Notes: a model not told the origin generated them from the letters alone. A stretch of DNA of 64,000 nt from Rheum nobile (GCA_027886185.1 WOAB01000040.1:744001-808000), one strand, 5' to 3'; counted from the stretch's first letter, positions 11,755 through 24,253 are shown. Program-made: numbers and translations.

Positions 11755-12050
11755 ACGACGACCACCGCCAGGGAGACGGCGATCGCCGCCAGGGAGACGG
11801 CGCCCGCCGCCAGGAACGGCGACCGCCGTGAAGATCCCGGCGCCCGCCGTGATGAGGCCGGCGACCGCCGTGGTGTGTGGCCAGCCGCTGTGGAGGAAGC
11901 CGATGAGCGGCGACCGCCGTGCTTGAGGCGGCGCCCGCCGTGTTGGTGGCGGCGCCCGCCGTGTTGGTGGCGGCGCCCGCCGTGTTGGTGGCGGCGCCCG
12001 CCGTATTTAAGGCGGCGCCCGCCGTAATTGTTTGGTGGCCGGCCGTGAAG
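11755..12050 (+). repeat. GC-rich minisatellite in solo LTR H (about 21-bp units)
   Basis: GGCGGCGCCCGCCGTGTTGGT-like units run in tandem at about 11928-12020 with looser copies (GGCGACCGCCGTG) upstream. Repetitive proline/alanine-rich ORFs on both strands come from this array and are not genes. Confidence 0.82.
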
Positions 12051-12479
12051 GGTTGTTGCCCGGGAGTTGTGCGTTGGCTTCCGAGACCTTCGATCGGGTC
12101 TCGTATCCTTCGTATCCTTTCGTCCTTTCGTATATTCATACTATTCTTTGTCAAATCTAACCTAGGATTCCTTTTTGGGTCGACTCGAAGGTGTTTATGC
12201 TAGTGGAGCTATACGCGTGTCGAGCCCGGAATCCCGTTGTCTCTGCTTTGTTCCAGATCTGTGGACTAAGGCAAGTGGCGGTTTGCTCTTGCTCATCGTT
12301 CCATATTTACATTAATTATCAGCTGTTTATCTGAGTAATTAATTTGGAATGATTATCTGTGTTTGTCTGGAAAAGGTTTTATAAACTGTTTTGGAAAATC
12401 ATATAATAGGTTGTATATCTGCTAGAACGACGCTATTATCTGTGATCGCCTTCCGGGCATTTATGTGGATTAATAGGAA

Positions 12480-12745
12480 AACTAATCCAAGTAAGGATTA
12501 GATGTTTCTATTATCTCTATGTTTAAGTCGTTTGCCTCGATGGCTTTAATGTGAATAATTGCTGTGTTAGACTGTTTAGTTAACACGAGTGTTCGTAGGA
12601 ACACTAATCCAAGTAAGGATTAGTCGTTTCTTTATAACTTAATGTGCGTAGGAACGTTAATCCAAGTAAGGATTAGTCGTTTCTTTATAATTTAATATTC
12701 GTGGGAACGCTAATCCAAGTAAGGATTTGTCGTTTCTTTAAATCA
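12480..12745 (+). repeat. Tandem repeat of AATCCAAGTAAGGATTAG units in LTR H
   Basis: Four copies of a phrase containing CTAATCCAAGTAAGGATTAG (itself a near-palindrome) followed by a TCGTTTCTTTATAA-like phrase, period about 58 bp over the last three. LTRs E and G hold a single comparable unit. Confidence 0.75.
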
Positions 12746-13369
12746 TAATATTCCTCGGGGTTATTGCCGAATAATTTAAGGGTCATGACCTATGCTTCTT
12801 ATCCACATGTAAGGATCTGAAGTGTTTTAAGCGCCTTGCTAGCGCCAGTGGATGAGCTTAATTACAGTCCTGTGTTTTAAGCACTTAGCTAGTGCATTGG
12901 GGTGGACGTAACTGTCACCCTGTAAAATAAATTGTAAGCGCTGTGGCAGTGCAATCAGGGTGAACGTAAGATCACCCGGTGTCATCATAACTTCCGTGTT
13001 CTCGGAATAATATTAAAAGCCTCAACACTTTGTGTGTGTTGTAATTTAATAAGATAAGTGCAGTTAAGCACATAATTAAACTGTAAGCGCTGTATAGTGC
13101 AATCAGGGTGAACGTAAGGTCACCCGGTGTATTAATAACGCCGTTGTTACTCGACATAATGATGTTAAGTCCCGCGTGTGTGTTTTAATTTGGGTTGACG
13201 TAATTGTCACCCTGTGATTTAAGCCTTGTTGTCGCTCTTAATAACATTAACGTGTTTCAGTAATGTGTGTTTTGTAATTAAATAAGATATGTGCCCGAGT
13301 GCACATGATTAATAAACCTTGGGCGAGTAGTGAAGCTAAGTTATAGTGCAGCTAGGAAAACTCGTCTTG

Positions 13370-13565
13370 ACTTTGATCATAGTACGTTCTCTTTCCGATC
13401 TGGATTCGCTGTATGCGATGAGGTTGGTCGTGAACCGAAGCATCTTAGTCAGTTCTTAAATCGTTATGTGGTTCTGTAAGGTCTCGACTTGAATGTAGTA
13501 CGTTCTCTTTCCGATCTGGATTCGCTGTATGCGATGAGGTTGGTCGTGAACCGAAGCATCTCAGT
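13370..13565 (+). repeat. Direct duplication in LTR H
   Basis: A block of about 70 bases (GTACGTTCTCTTTCCGATCT ... CGTGAACCGAAGCATCT) occurs at about 13383 and 13499, period about 117 bp. Confidence 0.8.
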
Positions 13566-14289
13566 CAACTTTTAAATCATTATTGTTTGATTATGTTAAA
13601 CATTCCAGATTTGTCATATTTCCTTAAAGACTCAATCTCTTGGAGTCTCTTTTCGAGTCGATTTCTGTGAAGATGAGGTCTTCCAGAATCTACTCTCATG
13701 CATACCTTTGTTGTTATTCCGTGAAAGTGCCGGGTTATGTATCGTCCCTTCGGTTATTATTCGAGGGACAATGATAGTAAACGGTTACGATCACTCGAAC
13801 CACTCTGCTTTTTACCCTTGCTAGTCTATTCAAGTAGACTAACCCACGAACTTTATTCTCCGCATGTGGGCTGGTGTCATCCGTTCGATTCGGCACATCA
13901 GATGGAGTGTAGATGGGAAGACTAGAAGGACTATGGAGTCGACGGTGGTTTTTCCGACGTTTTTAATAATTTCTTTAATCAGGTTGAGATCCTTGGGCAG
14001 GTGATCATTACGATCACAACCCTTTTTGTAATATCTTTTAAAAGTTTTCCGCTGTGCCTTGTTTAAGATTTCCGTTGTAATTTATTTAAACTCTTTGTTT
14101 GTCCTATTCGGGATTGGGATGTAATCCCGGGACTCGTGTTTTATGTAAATAAGGTTATCATTTTGTATCATTGTATTTAATGATTTGTATTTAAACGGTA
14201 AAGCCTTGGGTGATCTCGGTAAGGAACACTGGGGTCACTGGCGGTAATACCTTTCCAAAAGGGTTAAGTTTTGGGGGTGTTACAAGAAT

Positions 14290-14529
14290 TGATTTGGTTT
14301 AACTCTGACATTTGTTCTTCATGTAATTGAGTCAAAGCTAGCCGAATTAAAAATATGATTTCGGATTAAAAAATACATGTAAAATGAAAATGAGCTAAAA
14401 TGAAAATGGGTTGCTAATTATGTCTGATCTATTTCGTTATAGCTATTGAGCTAATTGGCCTAGTAAAATATATTTGTGTAGACTTAGTATAAATTGGGCT
14501 AATTGGCCCAGTAAAATATATGTGTACAC
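14290..14529. other. AT-rich host DNA with an interrupted tandem repeat
   Basis: Contains two copies of GCTAATTGGCCYAGTAAAAT followed by TGTGTASAC, at about 14450 and 14494. The first is followed by TTAGTATAAA. The second is cut by element A and its TTAGTATAAA continuation is found at 39469, which independently fixes the insertion point. Confidence 0.75.
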
Positions 14530-15415
14530 TGAAATACCCCAATAGATATATATGTGTTAAATGGTAAATTAGTGCCACGTCAACTTAAGTCAACAAAGGC
14601 AGATTTTGGGTTTAAAAATCAGAAAGGGGCAGAAAAGGGACCGAAACCCTTATCTTCGTCTTCGGTGAGCAGCCCCGCTAAGCCGCCGTGCCTCCTCCTA
14701 CTCTCTCCCGTGCTCAGCCAATCATCCGCCGATGAGCTCGACCCGGCTGTGGCCACCACTCCTTTCCCTGAGGAGAGAAGAGACGAACTGAGGTACGACC
14801 AACTGCTGTGCGAGCTGCTGCTGTGCGTGTTGCTGCTACCGTGTTCTGCTGTGGCTGCTGCTGTAAATTCCGGCGACGAGGAGCTCGACTCGGTGGCGAG
14901 ACCTAGCTGACAACAAGGTAATTTGTGGGGGTTTTTTCCTTCGATCTGATTTTTGGGGCATCCGATTTCTGCTGAACTTTGGTGGACATATTTGATGAAT
15001 TTAGGGGTTATGGACAACAAGTTATATTTGTTTGACAGATATTGTTGAATCTGTGCAACCACACTTTGTTTTTGGAGCAATTGGGTTGATTGTGAGGGGT
15101 TTGCTGAAGTTGGTAAATTGGAGGTATGACTTTAGGGGCTGATTTGGGGGTTGTTAGTAGTGGCTTGGTATGGGTTAATTAATTCAAGGAATTGTTCGGA
15201 TTGTTGTCGCAGGTTCGTTCGAGATTGGTTGGCGAATTTCTGAGGTCGTTGTTGTTAAGTTTAAGGCAAGATGATTCTTGCTCATTCTTTTACCTATCTC
15301 TTTTAAAAATAATTATTTTCGTATATCATTATTTTCAGTAATGATTTATACACATGTCCGTTAAATTGATCTAGAATTGTAGACGTAGAATTAAATGGTT
15401 GAATGTGTGGATAAT

Positions 15416-15735
15416 GATTGTTTGCTTGGTTGTTGGTTTGTTGGCGGATAATGGTTATGTGCTTGGTCATTGGTTTGGTGTTGGATATTGATTGTTTGCT
15501 TGGTTGTTGGTTTGTTGGCGGATATTGGTTGTGTGCTTGGTCATTAGTTTTGTGTTGGATATTGGTTGTTTGTGGGCATTGGTTTTGTTGTTGATTTCTG
15601 TTGGATCTTGGTGTGGTTGTTGGTTGTAGCTAGTTGTGTTGTTGGTTTCCGTTGGTTGTAGTTGTTGGTTGTACCTAGTTGTGGTGTTGGTTTCCGTTGG
15701 TTGGTTATTATTGGTTGATTGTTGATGGTTGGTTA
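15416..15735 (+). repeat. GTTGGTT-rich tandem repeat in LTR A
   Basis: Low-complexity G/T-rich array of TTGTTTGCTTGGTTGTTGGT-like units; an equivalent array lies at about 21175-21500 in the 3' LTR. Confidence 0.75.
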
Positions 15736-15739
15736 TTAG

Positions 15740-16020
15740 CTGGGCCGGGGTGATGATTGCATCACCCGACCACGTGAGGGTGTGACCTCCATTGGTTTAA
15801 GGCCAGGGCCGGGGTGATGATTGCCTCACCCGACCACGTGAGGGTGTGACCTCCATTGGTTCAAGGCCACAACTGGATGGTGATCGTCCCATCTTAAACC
15901 TTGATTGTTTGTTTCAGTTATGTAGGAGGGCATGACTCCTTATAGCTGGGCCGGGGTGATGATCGCCTCACCCGACCACGTGAGGGTGTGACCTCCGTTT
16001 GTTCAAGGCCATAACCGGAT
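15740..16020 (+). repeat. Tandem repeat with CACGTG boxes in LTR A
   Basis: Three copies of a unit with GGGGTGATGATYGC, TCACCCGACCACGTGAGGG and TGTGACCTCC. Each holds a G-box core CACGTG (15771-15776, 15835-15840, 15977-15982), a known plant bZIP/bHLH target. The array is repeated at about 21508-21790. Confidence 0.78.
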
Positions 16021-16845
16021 GGTGATTGTTCCATCTTTAGTCTATCCATGGATAGTAGGTTACTTAGGGTGATGATCGTCTCACCCGCTTATGTTCGCTG
16101 AGGTGAAAGTTGGATTGGATGTGTTAGTACAGTAGTGAGTTTGATATAATTGGTTAACATTGGTTACGTGTTAGTAGTAGTATATTTATATGTTTCGTAG
16201 TGTTATTAATTGACGTGTTAGTAGTAGAAAAGAAAGTTGGATTGGATGTGTTAGTAAAGTTGGATTGGATTGTCTCACCCGTTATTCTCGTTGTGTGGTT
16301 GAGATTGAATTGAATGTGGCTAGCATATTGAAGAGTTGGATAGGAATGGTTAAGTAATGGTTATGTGATAGTAATAGTATATATTTTGATGTGTTGTTGT
16401 TGGCGTTGGTTGGATGGTATGATAATTCTTTCCTGCGTTCTTCTGTTTTTGCTTGATGATTCTTGCTAGTCTTTCATTAGACTAACCAACCTCGGTTTAT
16501 GTTTCCGTGGTTGGCTGGTGTATTGGGTCCATCAGTCAACTAGTCTTTTCAGGTTCGGCAGCAGCAAAGGGGGTTCTTGATCACATATTCGTCTTCACAG
16601 TTAAAGATTTAGTTTTGCATCGGATTTGAAAATGTTGTATTACTACCTGTTGTTTTGGATATAAATTGATACACTGAACTTGATACAAGGTTTACATGGT
16701 GTTTCAAACTTGAAACAAGGATTTTTATGCTGATAGTTTTTTTTGTATATTTGGAAGCGTTTTGGGTTTCTCCTCCTTAAAATCGCCTTGTAGACCTTCG
16801 GGCCTACGACACTGTGACACCTCTGGTTTGGGGTGTTACAGAAAT

Positions 16846-16857
16846 TGGTATCAGAGC
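16846..16857 (+). other. Primer binding site of element A (tRNA-iMet type)
   Basis: TGGTATCAGAGC, five bases (GAAAT) after the LTR end, complementary to the 3' end of plant initiator tRNA-Met. Confidence 0.9.
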
Positions 16858-17020
16858 TTTTACAATCGAAAATGTTTTTCAAAGGTTTGACGTGGAAAAG
16901 ACTATTCTCTAAAATTGTGAAACAATCGTGTGATCGGAGACCCTTGCTGTTACTCATAGGTAAGTTTGTGTTTAATAAGTTTTATAGGTGATGTTTAGTG
17001 TTGAAGAGTAATTACATGTT

Positions 17021-17330
17021 GTATACCCCCGAAAGTGGGACGTGTTAGAGGTCGAAGGTGTGGGTGTGATAGAGGACGAGGTCCTCGAGCTTATCGTCAA
17101 GAGGTAGATGCAGGTAGTCTAGTAGCTGATGATTCTGTAGAAAGTTGACGTATACTGTTGTTATTGTCAAGGATGAGAAAGACAGATTAAGCACTTTCAT
17201 GGATGGCTGTATCCTGAGATGAAACCTTTAATGGTGAGGCATAGTTGTACGACCCTTGAGCAGTATATGGATGAGTGTTTGATTATGGAGACTGCTAAAG
17301 ATGATTCTAATCAGACTATTAATGCTTGAG
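17021..17330 (+). pseudogene. gag remnant of element A
   Basis: Short pieces survive in different frames: a PPKVGRVRGR-like N-terminus at about 17029, and at about 17190-17330 HGWLYPEMKPLMVRH plus TTLEQYMD, matching the HGWMNPEIKPLMVRH/STLEQYMD block of element E's gag. Most of the capsid region is deleted and stops interrupt the rest. Confidence 0.7.
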
Positions 17331-17558
17331 GCGGTAAGAAACAGAGGACTCAGTCTACACCGAAAAAGTGGGATCGTTCAACCCCGAATCAGATGCATCC
17401 GGCACAGTCTCAGTTTCAGTAGAACAATAAAGGAAACCAGGGTAAAGCACCGCTTGGTGGGGTTCCAATATCACGAGTTTATGAAATGAGGAGAGCTGAT
17501 GATGACAATGCGCTCGTGACTACAGGAAGAAGACAGTTACTGTAACAACAGATAAGGG

Positions 17559-20259
17559 TTTAGTGCATGTGTTTGAGGGTCATGATCCTAGAGACTCTGG
17601 CAGAACTGTTAGTGCGATGACAGCTACAAAACTGTTAAGACAAAGTTGTGCCGATTATGTGTGTATGCTGGGATTGAGGGAGCAGATAGAGGAACTTATG
17701 GAGTTAGGCTTTATTAGGCCAAGTGATTTTCTTTGGGGTGCGCCTGTATAGATGGTTAAAAAGAAGGATGGTTCATTTCGACTTTGCATGGATTATAAGG
17801 AGTTGAATAAGGTGACAGTCAAGAGTAAGCATCCGCTTCCCCGTACTAATGACTTGTTGGATCAATTGCAAGAAGCTACAGTGTTTTCAAAGATTGACTT
17901 GAGATCAGGGTATCCTCAGCTTAGGATTCGAGAGGAAAATATTCATGATACTGCCTTCAGAACTAGGTACGGTCACTATGAATTGGTTGTGATGCCTTTC
18001 GGGTGGACTAATGCTTCCGCGGGTTTCAAGGACTTAAGGAACCAATGTTTTTAGAAAGTACTGGGATCGTTTGTAGTGATTTTCATTGATGGCATTTTAG
18101 TATACTCTCGGAGTAAGAGGGACCACGAGACTCACCTTAGAACTATACTCGAAGTGTTGAGGCGGCAGAAACTAATTGCAAAGCTATCCGAACGTGATTT
18201 TTTTGGTTACCTAAGGTAGCATTTATGGGCCATGTGAATTCTAACGAGAGTATGATGGTAGATCCGCAGAAAACAGAAGCAGTAGAGAATTGGGAACAAC
18301 CTCAGAATGTTAAGGAAATTAGGAGTTTTCTCGGACTGGCAGGTTACTACAGGCGGATTGTGGCAGGTTACGTAAGACTAAAAAGTTTGAATGGGACGGG
18401 AGATGTCAGGAAAGAGTTTTGAAGAACTCAAGAAGTGTTTGACTAGTGCGCCAGTGTTTAACTTTACCGCATGGAATATAAGGGTTTGCCATCTATAGCG
18501 ATGCTTCTAAGCAAGGTCTGAATTGCGTTCTAATACAGAATAGAAAGGTCATTGCATATACTTTTCATCAGCTCAAACTGTATAAGAGAGAGTTGAACAT
18601 GAGACAAAGACGGTGGCTAGAGTTAATTAAGGATTATGATATAGATATCGTATATCATCCAGAAAGGGCTAATGTGGTAGTAAATGCTTTGAGTAGGAAG
18701 TTGACTCCAGAACATATGGTCGCTTGTTTGACAACTCAGTCGAGCTACAATGAGAACTTATAAGGAGCGAGATTGAAGTATGGATTGGGAAGGATCGAAT
18801 GCATTTGAGGGTGTTAAAGATTCAGTAGATATTACTGGAGACGATCAAAGAGAAGCAACCGCATAATCCATTTTTTTTTTGAGAAAGATATGCTGCGATA
18901 TCACTCAGGGGAAGGCACTAGGATTTCTTATTCTTGATGAGGGGATACTAAGATTTCAAATCGAATATGTGTGACAGCTGATAAAGAGATTAGAGAGTTG
19001 GTTCTCAAGAAAGGTCATTCTTCATCATATTCTGTACATTCTGGAGCTAGTAAATTGTAAAAGGACTTGAGACGGAGTTATGGATGGAGTGTCATGAAGC
19101 GGGAAATTGTTGGGTACGTGTCGAGGTGTTTGGCATGTCAACAAGTTAAGACTGAGCACCAGAGGTCAGCTAGAGAACTATAACCGCTTCCTATCCCCGA
19201 ATGGAAGTGGGAGGACATCACAATGGACTTTGTTATTAGTCTTCCTAGATCACGAAAAGGAAACGATGTTATATGGGTCATTGTGGATCTGTTAAAGAAG
19301 TCTATGCATTTTATACCCATCAAGATTACTTGGGACTCAGAGAGGTTAGCTGGAGTATTCTTGAGGGAGATAGTCAGATTGCATGGTGTTTCCAGGATTA
19401 TTGTGTCTGACAGAGATGGACGAATTGTGTCTCATTTTTGGAAGTCCTTGCATGCAGCAATGGGAACACAACTGAGATTTAGCACATCCTTTCATCCTCA
19501 AATTGATGGTCAGTCTGAAAGAATAATCCAAACCTTGGAGGATATGCTTCGAGCTTGCGCTTTAGAATGGCCAGGAAATTGGGAAGACAGATTGCATCTA
19601 GTGGAATTTACGTACAATAATAGTTGGCATACATCAATTAAGATGGCACCCTATGAGGCTCTGTATGGTCGTCGTTGTATATCGCCATTGTGTTGGGACG
19701 ATTTGACTGATGCTGTTTTAGTTGCTCCCGAGCTTTTGCAGAAGACTAAGGACGACATTGAGGTAATTCGTCAGAGGTTGTGGTCAGCTCAGAGTAGACA
19801 GAAGTCGTATGCAGATATTCGTAGACGACCTTAGAAATCAATGTTGGAGACCACGTGTTTGTTAAAATCTCGCCGACAAAAGGGGTGTTCATATTTGGGA
19901 AACGAGGTAAGTTGAGTCCTTGGTATGTTGGTCCCTTTGAGGTTCTGAAAAGAGTTGGCACTGTATCTTACCAAGTGGCGTTGCCGCCAAAAATGAGTGG
20001 AATGCATGATGTGTTTCATGTGTCACAGTTGAGGAAATATGTGTATCATCCGACTCATGTTCTGAAATTTGAGGAGATAGAGTTTCAACCTGATGGCACA
20101 TTTGAGGAATCACCCGTAAGAATTCTAGCGGTTGATCAGAAGAAATTGAGGAATAAGGTCATTTCTTTGGTAAAAGTCTTATGGTCTAAGCACGGAACGA
20201 CAGAAGAGACTTGGGAACTGGAGTCAGTCATGCAAGACAGATACCTGAACATGTTTTGA
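17559..20259 (+). pseudogene. pol pseudogene of element A (RT, RNase H, integrase, chromodomain-like end)
   Basis: The protease is missing: the frame jumps from a short VFEGHDPRD piece to the RT start (EQIEELMELGFIRPS). RT (about 17680-18200) shows KKDGSFRLCMDYKELNKV and FSKIDLRSGYPQL; the active-site block reads FIDGILVYS instead of FIDDILVYS (18100-18110), losing the second catalytic Asp. Stops occur after WGAPV (17749) and NQCF (18052). RNase H is partial (YSDASKQGLNCVL, about 18488) with ANVVVNALSRK at about 18670. Integrase (19107-19834) retains the three acidic positions in MDF, VSDRDGR and GQSERIIQTLED. The tail (19855-20259) has the GKRGKLSPWYVGPF block and a TTEETWELE chromodomain-like end. 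Deletions, frameshifts and nonsense codons make it a clear pseudogene. Confidence 0.88.
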
Positions 20260-20283
20260 TCTTAGTTTGGAGGACGAAACTCC

Positions 20284-20299
20284 TATAAGGGAGGGAGAA
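20284..20299 (+). other. Polypurine tract of element A
   Basis: ATAAGGGAGGGAGAA immediately precedes the 3' LTR start TGAAATACC. Confidence 0.8.
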
Positions 20300-22566
20300 T
20301 GAAATACCCCAATAGATATATATGTGTTAAATGGTAAATTAGTGCCACGCCAACTTAAGTCAACAAAGGCATATTTTGGGTTTAAAAATCAGAAAAGGGG
20401 CAGGAAAGGGACCAAAACCCTTATCTTCGTCTTCGGTGAGCAGCCCCGCTGAGCCGCCATGCCCCCTCCTACTCCCTCCCGTGCTCAGCCAATCATCCAC
20501 CGGTGAGCTCGACCCGGCTGTGGCCATCACTCCTTTCCCTGAGGCGAGAAGAGACGAACTGCTGTGCGACCAGCTGATGTGCGAGCTGCTGCTGTGCGTG
20601 TTGCTGCTGCCGTGTTCTGCTGTGGCTGCTGTTGTAAATTCCGGCGACGAGGAGCTCGACTCGGTGGCGAGACCTAGCTGACAACAAGGTAATTTGTGGG
20701 GGTTTTTTCCTTCGATCTGATTTTTGGGGCATCCGATTTTTGCTGAACTTTGGTGGACAGATTTGATGAATTCAGGGGTTATGGACATCAAGTTATATTT
20801 GTTTGACTGATATTGTTGAATCTGTGCAGCCACACTTTGTTTTTGGAGCAATTGGGTTGATTGTGAGGGGTTTGCTGAAGTTGGTAAACTGGAGGTATGA
20901 CTTTAGGGGCTGATTTGGGGGTTGTTAGTAGTGGCTTGGTATGGGTTAATCAATTCAAGGAATTGTTCGGATTGTTGTCGCAGGTTCATTCGAGATTGGT
21001 TGGCGAATTTCTGAGGTCGTTGTTGTTAAGTTTAAGGCAAGATGATTCTTGCTCATTCTTTTACCTATCTCTTTTAAAAGTAATTATTTTCGTATATCAT
21101 TATTTTCAGTAATGATTTATGCACCTGTCTGTTAAATTGATCTAGAATTGTAGACGTAGAATTAAATGGTTGAATGTGTGGATAATGATTGTTTGCTTGG
21201 TTGTTGGTTTGTTGGCGGATAATGGTTGTGTGCTTGGTCATTGGTTTGGTGTTGGATATTGATTGTTTGCTTGGTTGTTGGTTTGTTGGCGGATATTGGT
21301 TGTGTGCTTGGTCATTAGTTTTGTGTTGGATATTGGTTGTTTGTGGGCATTGGTTTTGTTGTTGATTTCTGTTGGATCTTGGTGTGGTTGTAGCTAGTTG
21401 TGTTGTTGGTTTCCGTTGGTTGTAGTTGTTGGTTGTAGCTAGTTGTGGTGTTGGTTTCCCTTGTTTGGTTATTATTGGTTGATTATTGATGGTTGGTTAT
21501 TAGCTGGAACGGGGTGATGATTGCATCACTCGACCACGTGAGGGTGTGACCTCCGTTGGTTTAAGGTCAGGGCCGGGGTGATGATCGCCTCACCCGACCA
21601 CGTGAGGGTGTGACCTCCGTTGGTTCAAGGCCACAACTAGATGGTGATCGTCCCATCTTACACCTTGATTGTTTGTTTCAGTTATGTAGGAGGGCATGAC
21701 TCCTTATAGCTGAGCCGGGGTGATGATCGCCTCACCCGACCACGTGAGGGTGTGACCTCCGTTGGTTCAAGGCCACAACCGGATGGTGATTGTCCCATCT
21801 TTAGTCTATCCATGGATAGTAGGTTACTTAGGGTGATGATCGTCTCACCCGCTTATGTTCGCTGAGGTGAAAGTTGGATTGGATGTGTTAGTACAATAGT
21901 GAGTTTGATATAATTGGTTAACACTGGTTACGCGTTAGTAGTAGTATATTTATATGTTTCGTAGTGTTATTAATTGACGTGTTAGTAGTAGAAAAAAAAG
22001 TTGGATTGGATGTGTTAGTAAAGTTGGATTGGATCGTCTCACCCGTTATTCTCGTTGTGTGGTTGAGATTGAATTGAATGTGGCTAGCATATTGAAGAGT
22101 TGGATAGGAATGGTTAAGTAATGGTTATGTGATAGTATATATTTTGATGTGTTGTTGTTGGCGTTGGTTGGATGGTATGATAATTCTTTCCTGTGTTCTT
22201 CTGTTTTTGCTTGATGATTCTTGCTAGTCTTTCATTAGACTAACCAACCTCGGTTTATGTTTCCGTGGTTGGCTGGTGTATCGGGTCCACCAGTCAACTA
22301 GTCTTTGCAGGTTCGGCAGCAGCAAAGGGGATTCTTGATCACAGATTCGTCTTCACAGTTAAAGATTTAGTTTTGCATCGGATTTGAAAATATTGTATTA
22401 CTACCTGTTGTTTTGGATATAAATTGATACACTGAACTTGATACAAGGTTTACATGTTGTTTTAAACTTGAAACATAGATTTTTATACTGATAGTTTTTT
22501 TTTGTATATTTGGAAGCATTTTGGGTTTCTCCTCCTTAAAATCGCCTTATAGACCTTCGGGCCTAC
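20300..22566 (+). repeat. 3' LTR of element A, left part
   Basis: Matches 14530 onward through the CTG-rich, G/T-rich and CACGTG arrays, then stops at CCTAC where element B is inserted. Confidence 0.9.
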
Positions 22567-23961
22567 TGACGTGGCCGAAATATGCAATGCAAATATCGTT
22601 GAATAGCCTAATCAAAGTAAAAGTCCTAACAAACCTACTAAACAGATGTATAGTAAGCAAGTAAGGGTCAAACCCTCAGGGAAGATCTGATAAAGTATGC
22701 AATTATGATCAACAAGTAACAAGGAAGGGGGGTTTTGGTTATCAAACAGAGCAAAGTAAACAGGTTTAGTTGACTTGAGAATACGATTGGGGAAGTAGTT
22801 CCACTAGAACGAGATCCACAATACAGAGATATAATTTGATCACTGAAATCTTATAAATCCAAGTTCTTTAACTATTCTTATGGTTGTTCCCACCCTGATC
22901 GTGATTAACTACCAATTCAGACAGTTGTTGATAGTACTTACTACAATATCAATGGAAGAAAACCTTACCACTAATAAAGCAATAGCATTCATGCAAGGGT
23001 ATAGGATACATGCAAATAGAAGAAAACCTTACTACTCAACATGCAAATAATTCTCACTCACAATTGCACACTCGTATTCCACTATATGTAACAATTGTGT
23101 TTGCTACTAGATCCGCACTCACATTCCGCTATATGCAAAATCCTAGCAATTTGATAAATATTATCCAACCTAGTTGATCATGCTATGAAGAATAACGATA
23201 AATCAATACTCAATATAACCAAGAGAATTAAACCTACACATATAAGAATAAGAACAAGGAATAGAAATCTCACAAACGAATCAACTGTATTGCTTCAAAC
23301 GTCTAGTAGAACAAGGAAAAAATAGTGCTCCATTGACTTGCGAATGAAACCCTAATTGAGAAAAGAAAACTACGATGATAATAAAAGTGTCTCTACTCAA
23401 GACCCGGAAAGAGATCTTAAATAGGCTAGGGAAAGTAAGCTAAATCTAGAAATAATACTAAAGGAAATAAGATAATAAAAATAGGAAGTCCGAAAACGCA
23501 AAATAGGAAATAATATCTCGCTGGCCGCGAGGCGTTAACAAGTCCACCGCGGGGCGGCGGGTTCCACCGCGGGGCGGCGGGTTCCACCGCGGGGCGGCGG
23601 GTTCCACCGCGGGGCGGCGGCTATCTTCTGGCGCGACCAGCTTCTTCTTTGAGATTCACCGCCGGGTCGCGGTGGATTCTGGTGCGGGGCGTCAGCTGTT
23701 CCGCCCTCTCCTTTCTTTAGCTCTTCACTTCTTTTCTTTCGCTCTTCCATACTACCAAGTGTTGGTAGCCTTCTCCAATTAGTTTTCAAGCGGATCCTCA
23801 TCCATCTTCATCTTCTCCATCCTTCATTAAGCTGTAAATCCTGGATATCTTCAATTCTCTCCACATCTTCTGGATTACAGACTTAACCTTAAATCTAGTC
23901 ATAAACTCCTCTAAATAATGCTAATAATTGCTAGTTAAGGTGCATGAAATGACACCTATCA
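22567..23961 (-). repeat. 3' LTR of element B
   Basis: 1395 bp, TGACGTGGCC...CACCTATCA in plus orientation, about 39 bp longer than its partner because the 20-bp GC unit is present in four copies here and two there. Confidence 0.92.
23541..23620. repeat. 20-bp GC-rich minisatellite, four copies, LTR of element B
   Basis: GTTCCACCGCGGGGCGGCGG repeated in tandem. The partner LTR has two copies (about 38714-38752). Confidence 0.88.
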
Positions 23962-23980
23962 AATTCCTCCATACTTAGAA
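23962..23980 (-). other. 3' polypurine tract of element B
   Basis: Minus-strand CTAAGTATGGAGGAATT directly precedes the 3' LTR. Confidence 0.8.
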
Positions 23981-24253
23981 CTTTACTCGTCTCGAGTAAG
24001 CTAATGATAAACCTACTCCCTCAATCAAACACCAAGGTCTCAGGAAGTATAAGAAAATATGACACCAGCAACTACAACATTCAACAATCAGCTCCAGACA
24101 ACCAAAACAAGTGATGCAAAGATTATTCTAATCCTACCGCCAATCTAGCTCCTTATTGCTCCAGAGTGACCTACCCGAACTCCTTATAACACCTCTTCTT
24201 ATGACGCCAATCTCCAGAATGATCCTAAAAATCACTCTTTTTCTTTACGCTCA

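Larger units (their letters stand above)
11132..14284 (+). mobile_element. Solo LTR H (Ty3/gypsy type) with 5-bp target duplication AGAAT
   Basis: TGTGATACC...GGTGTTACA, 3153 bp, flanked by AGAAT at 11127-11131 and 14285-14289. No PBS, gag, pol or PPT is associated, so it is a product of LTR-LTR recombination. It carries a TATAAATA box, GC-rich minisatellite, AAGGCAAGTGGCGGTT block and two tandem duplications. Block order is the same as in LTRs of G and E, indicating the same clade. Confidence 0.92.
14530..16840 (+). repeat. 5' LTR of element A
   Basis: 2311 bp, TGAAATACCCC to GGGGTGTTACA, followed after 5 bases by the PBS. Leucine- and serine-rich ORFs near its start (14554-14910 plus, 14619-15080 minus) are by-products of CTGCTG-type sequence and appear again in the 3' LTR; I do not call them genes. 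Confidence 0.9.

Noticed and set aside
11513..12154. 213-residue minus-strand ORF in solo LTR H
   Set aside because: Composed of translated GC-rich minisatellite (repeated GAATNTA units); no independent evidence of coding.
671..14284. Pairing LTR G and solo LTR H as one long element
   Set aside because: They are in opposite orientation, differ in length and sequence, and H has its own perfect target duplication.
14554..14910. 118-residue ORF (and the minus-strand ORF 14619-15080) as genes
   Set aside because: Both lie in the LTR of element A, recur at 20360-20851, and are leucine- or serine-rich products of CTG repeats.
23541..23620. CRISPR-like regular repeats
   Set aside because: Units of 20 bp are directly adjacent with no unique spacers and lie in an LTR of a plant element; it is a minisatellite.
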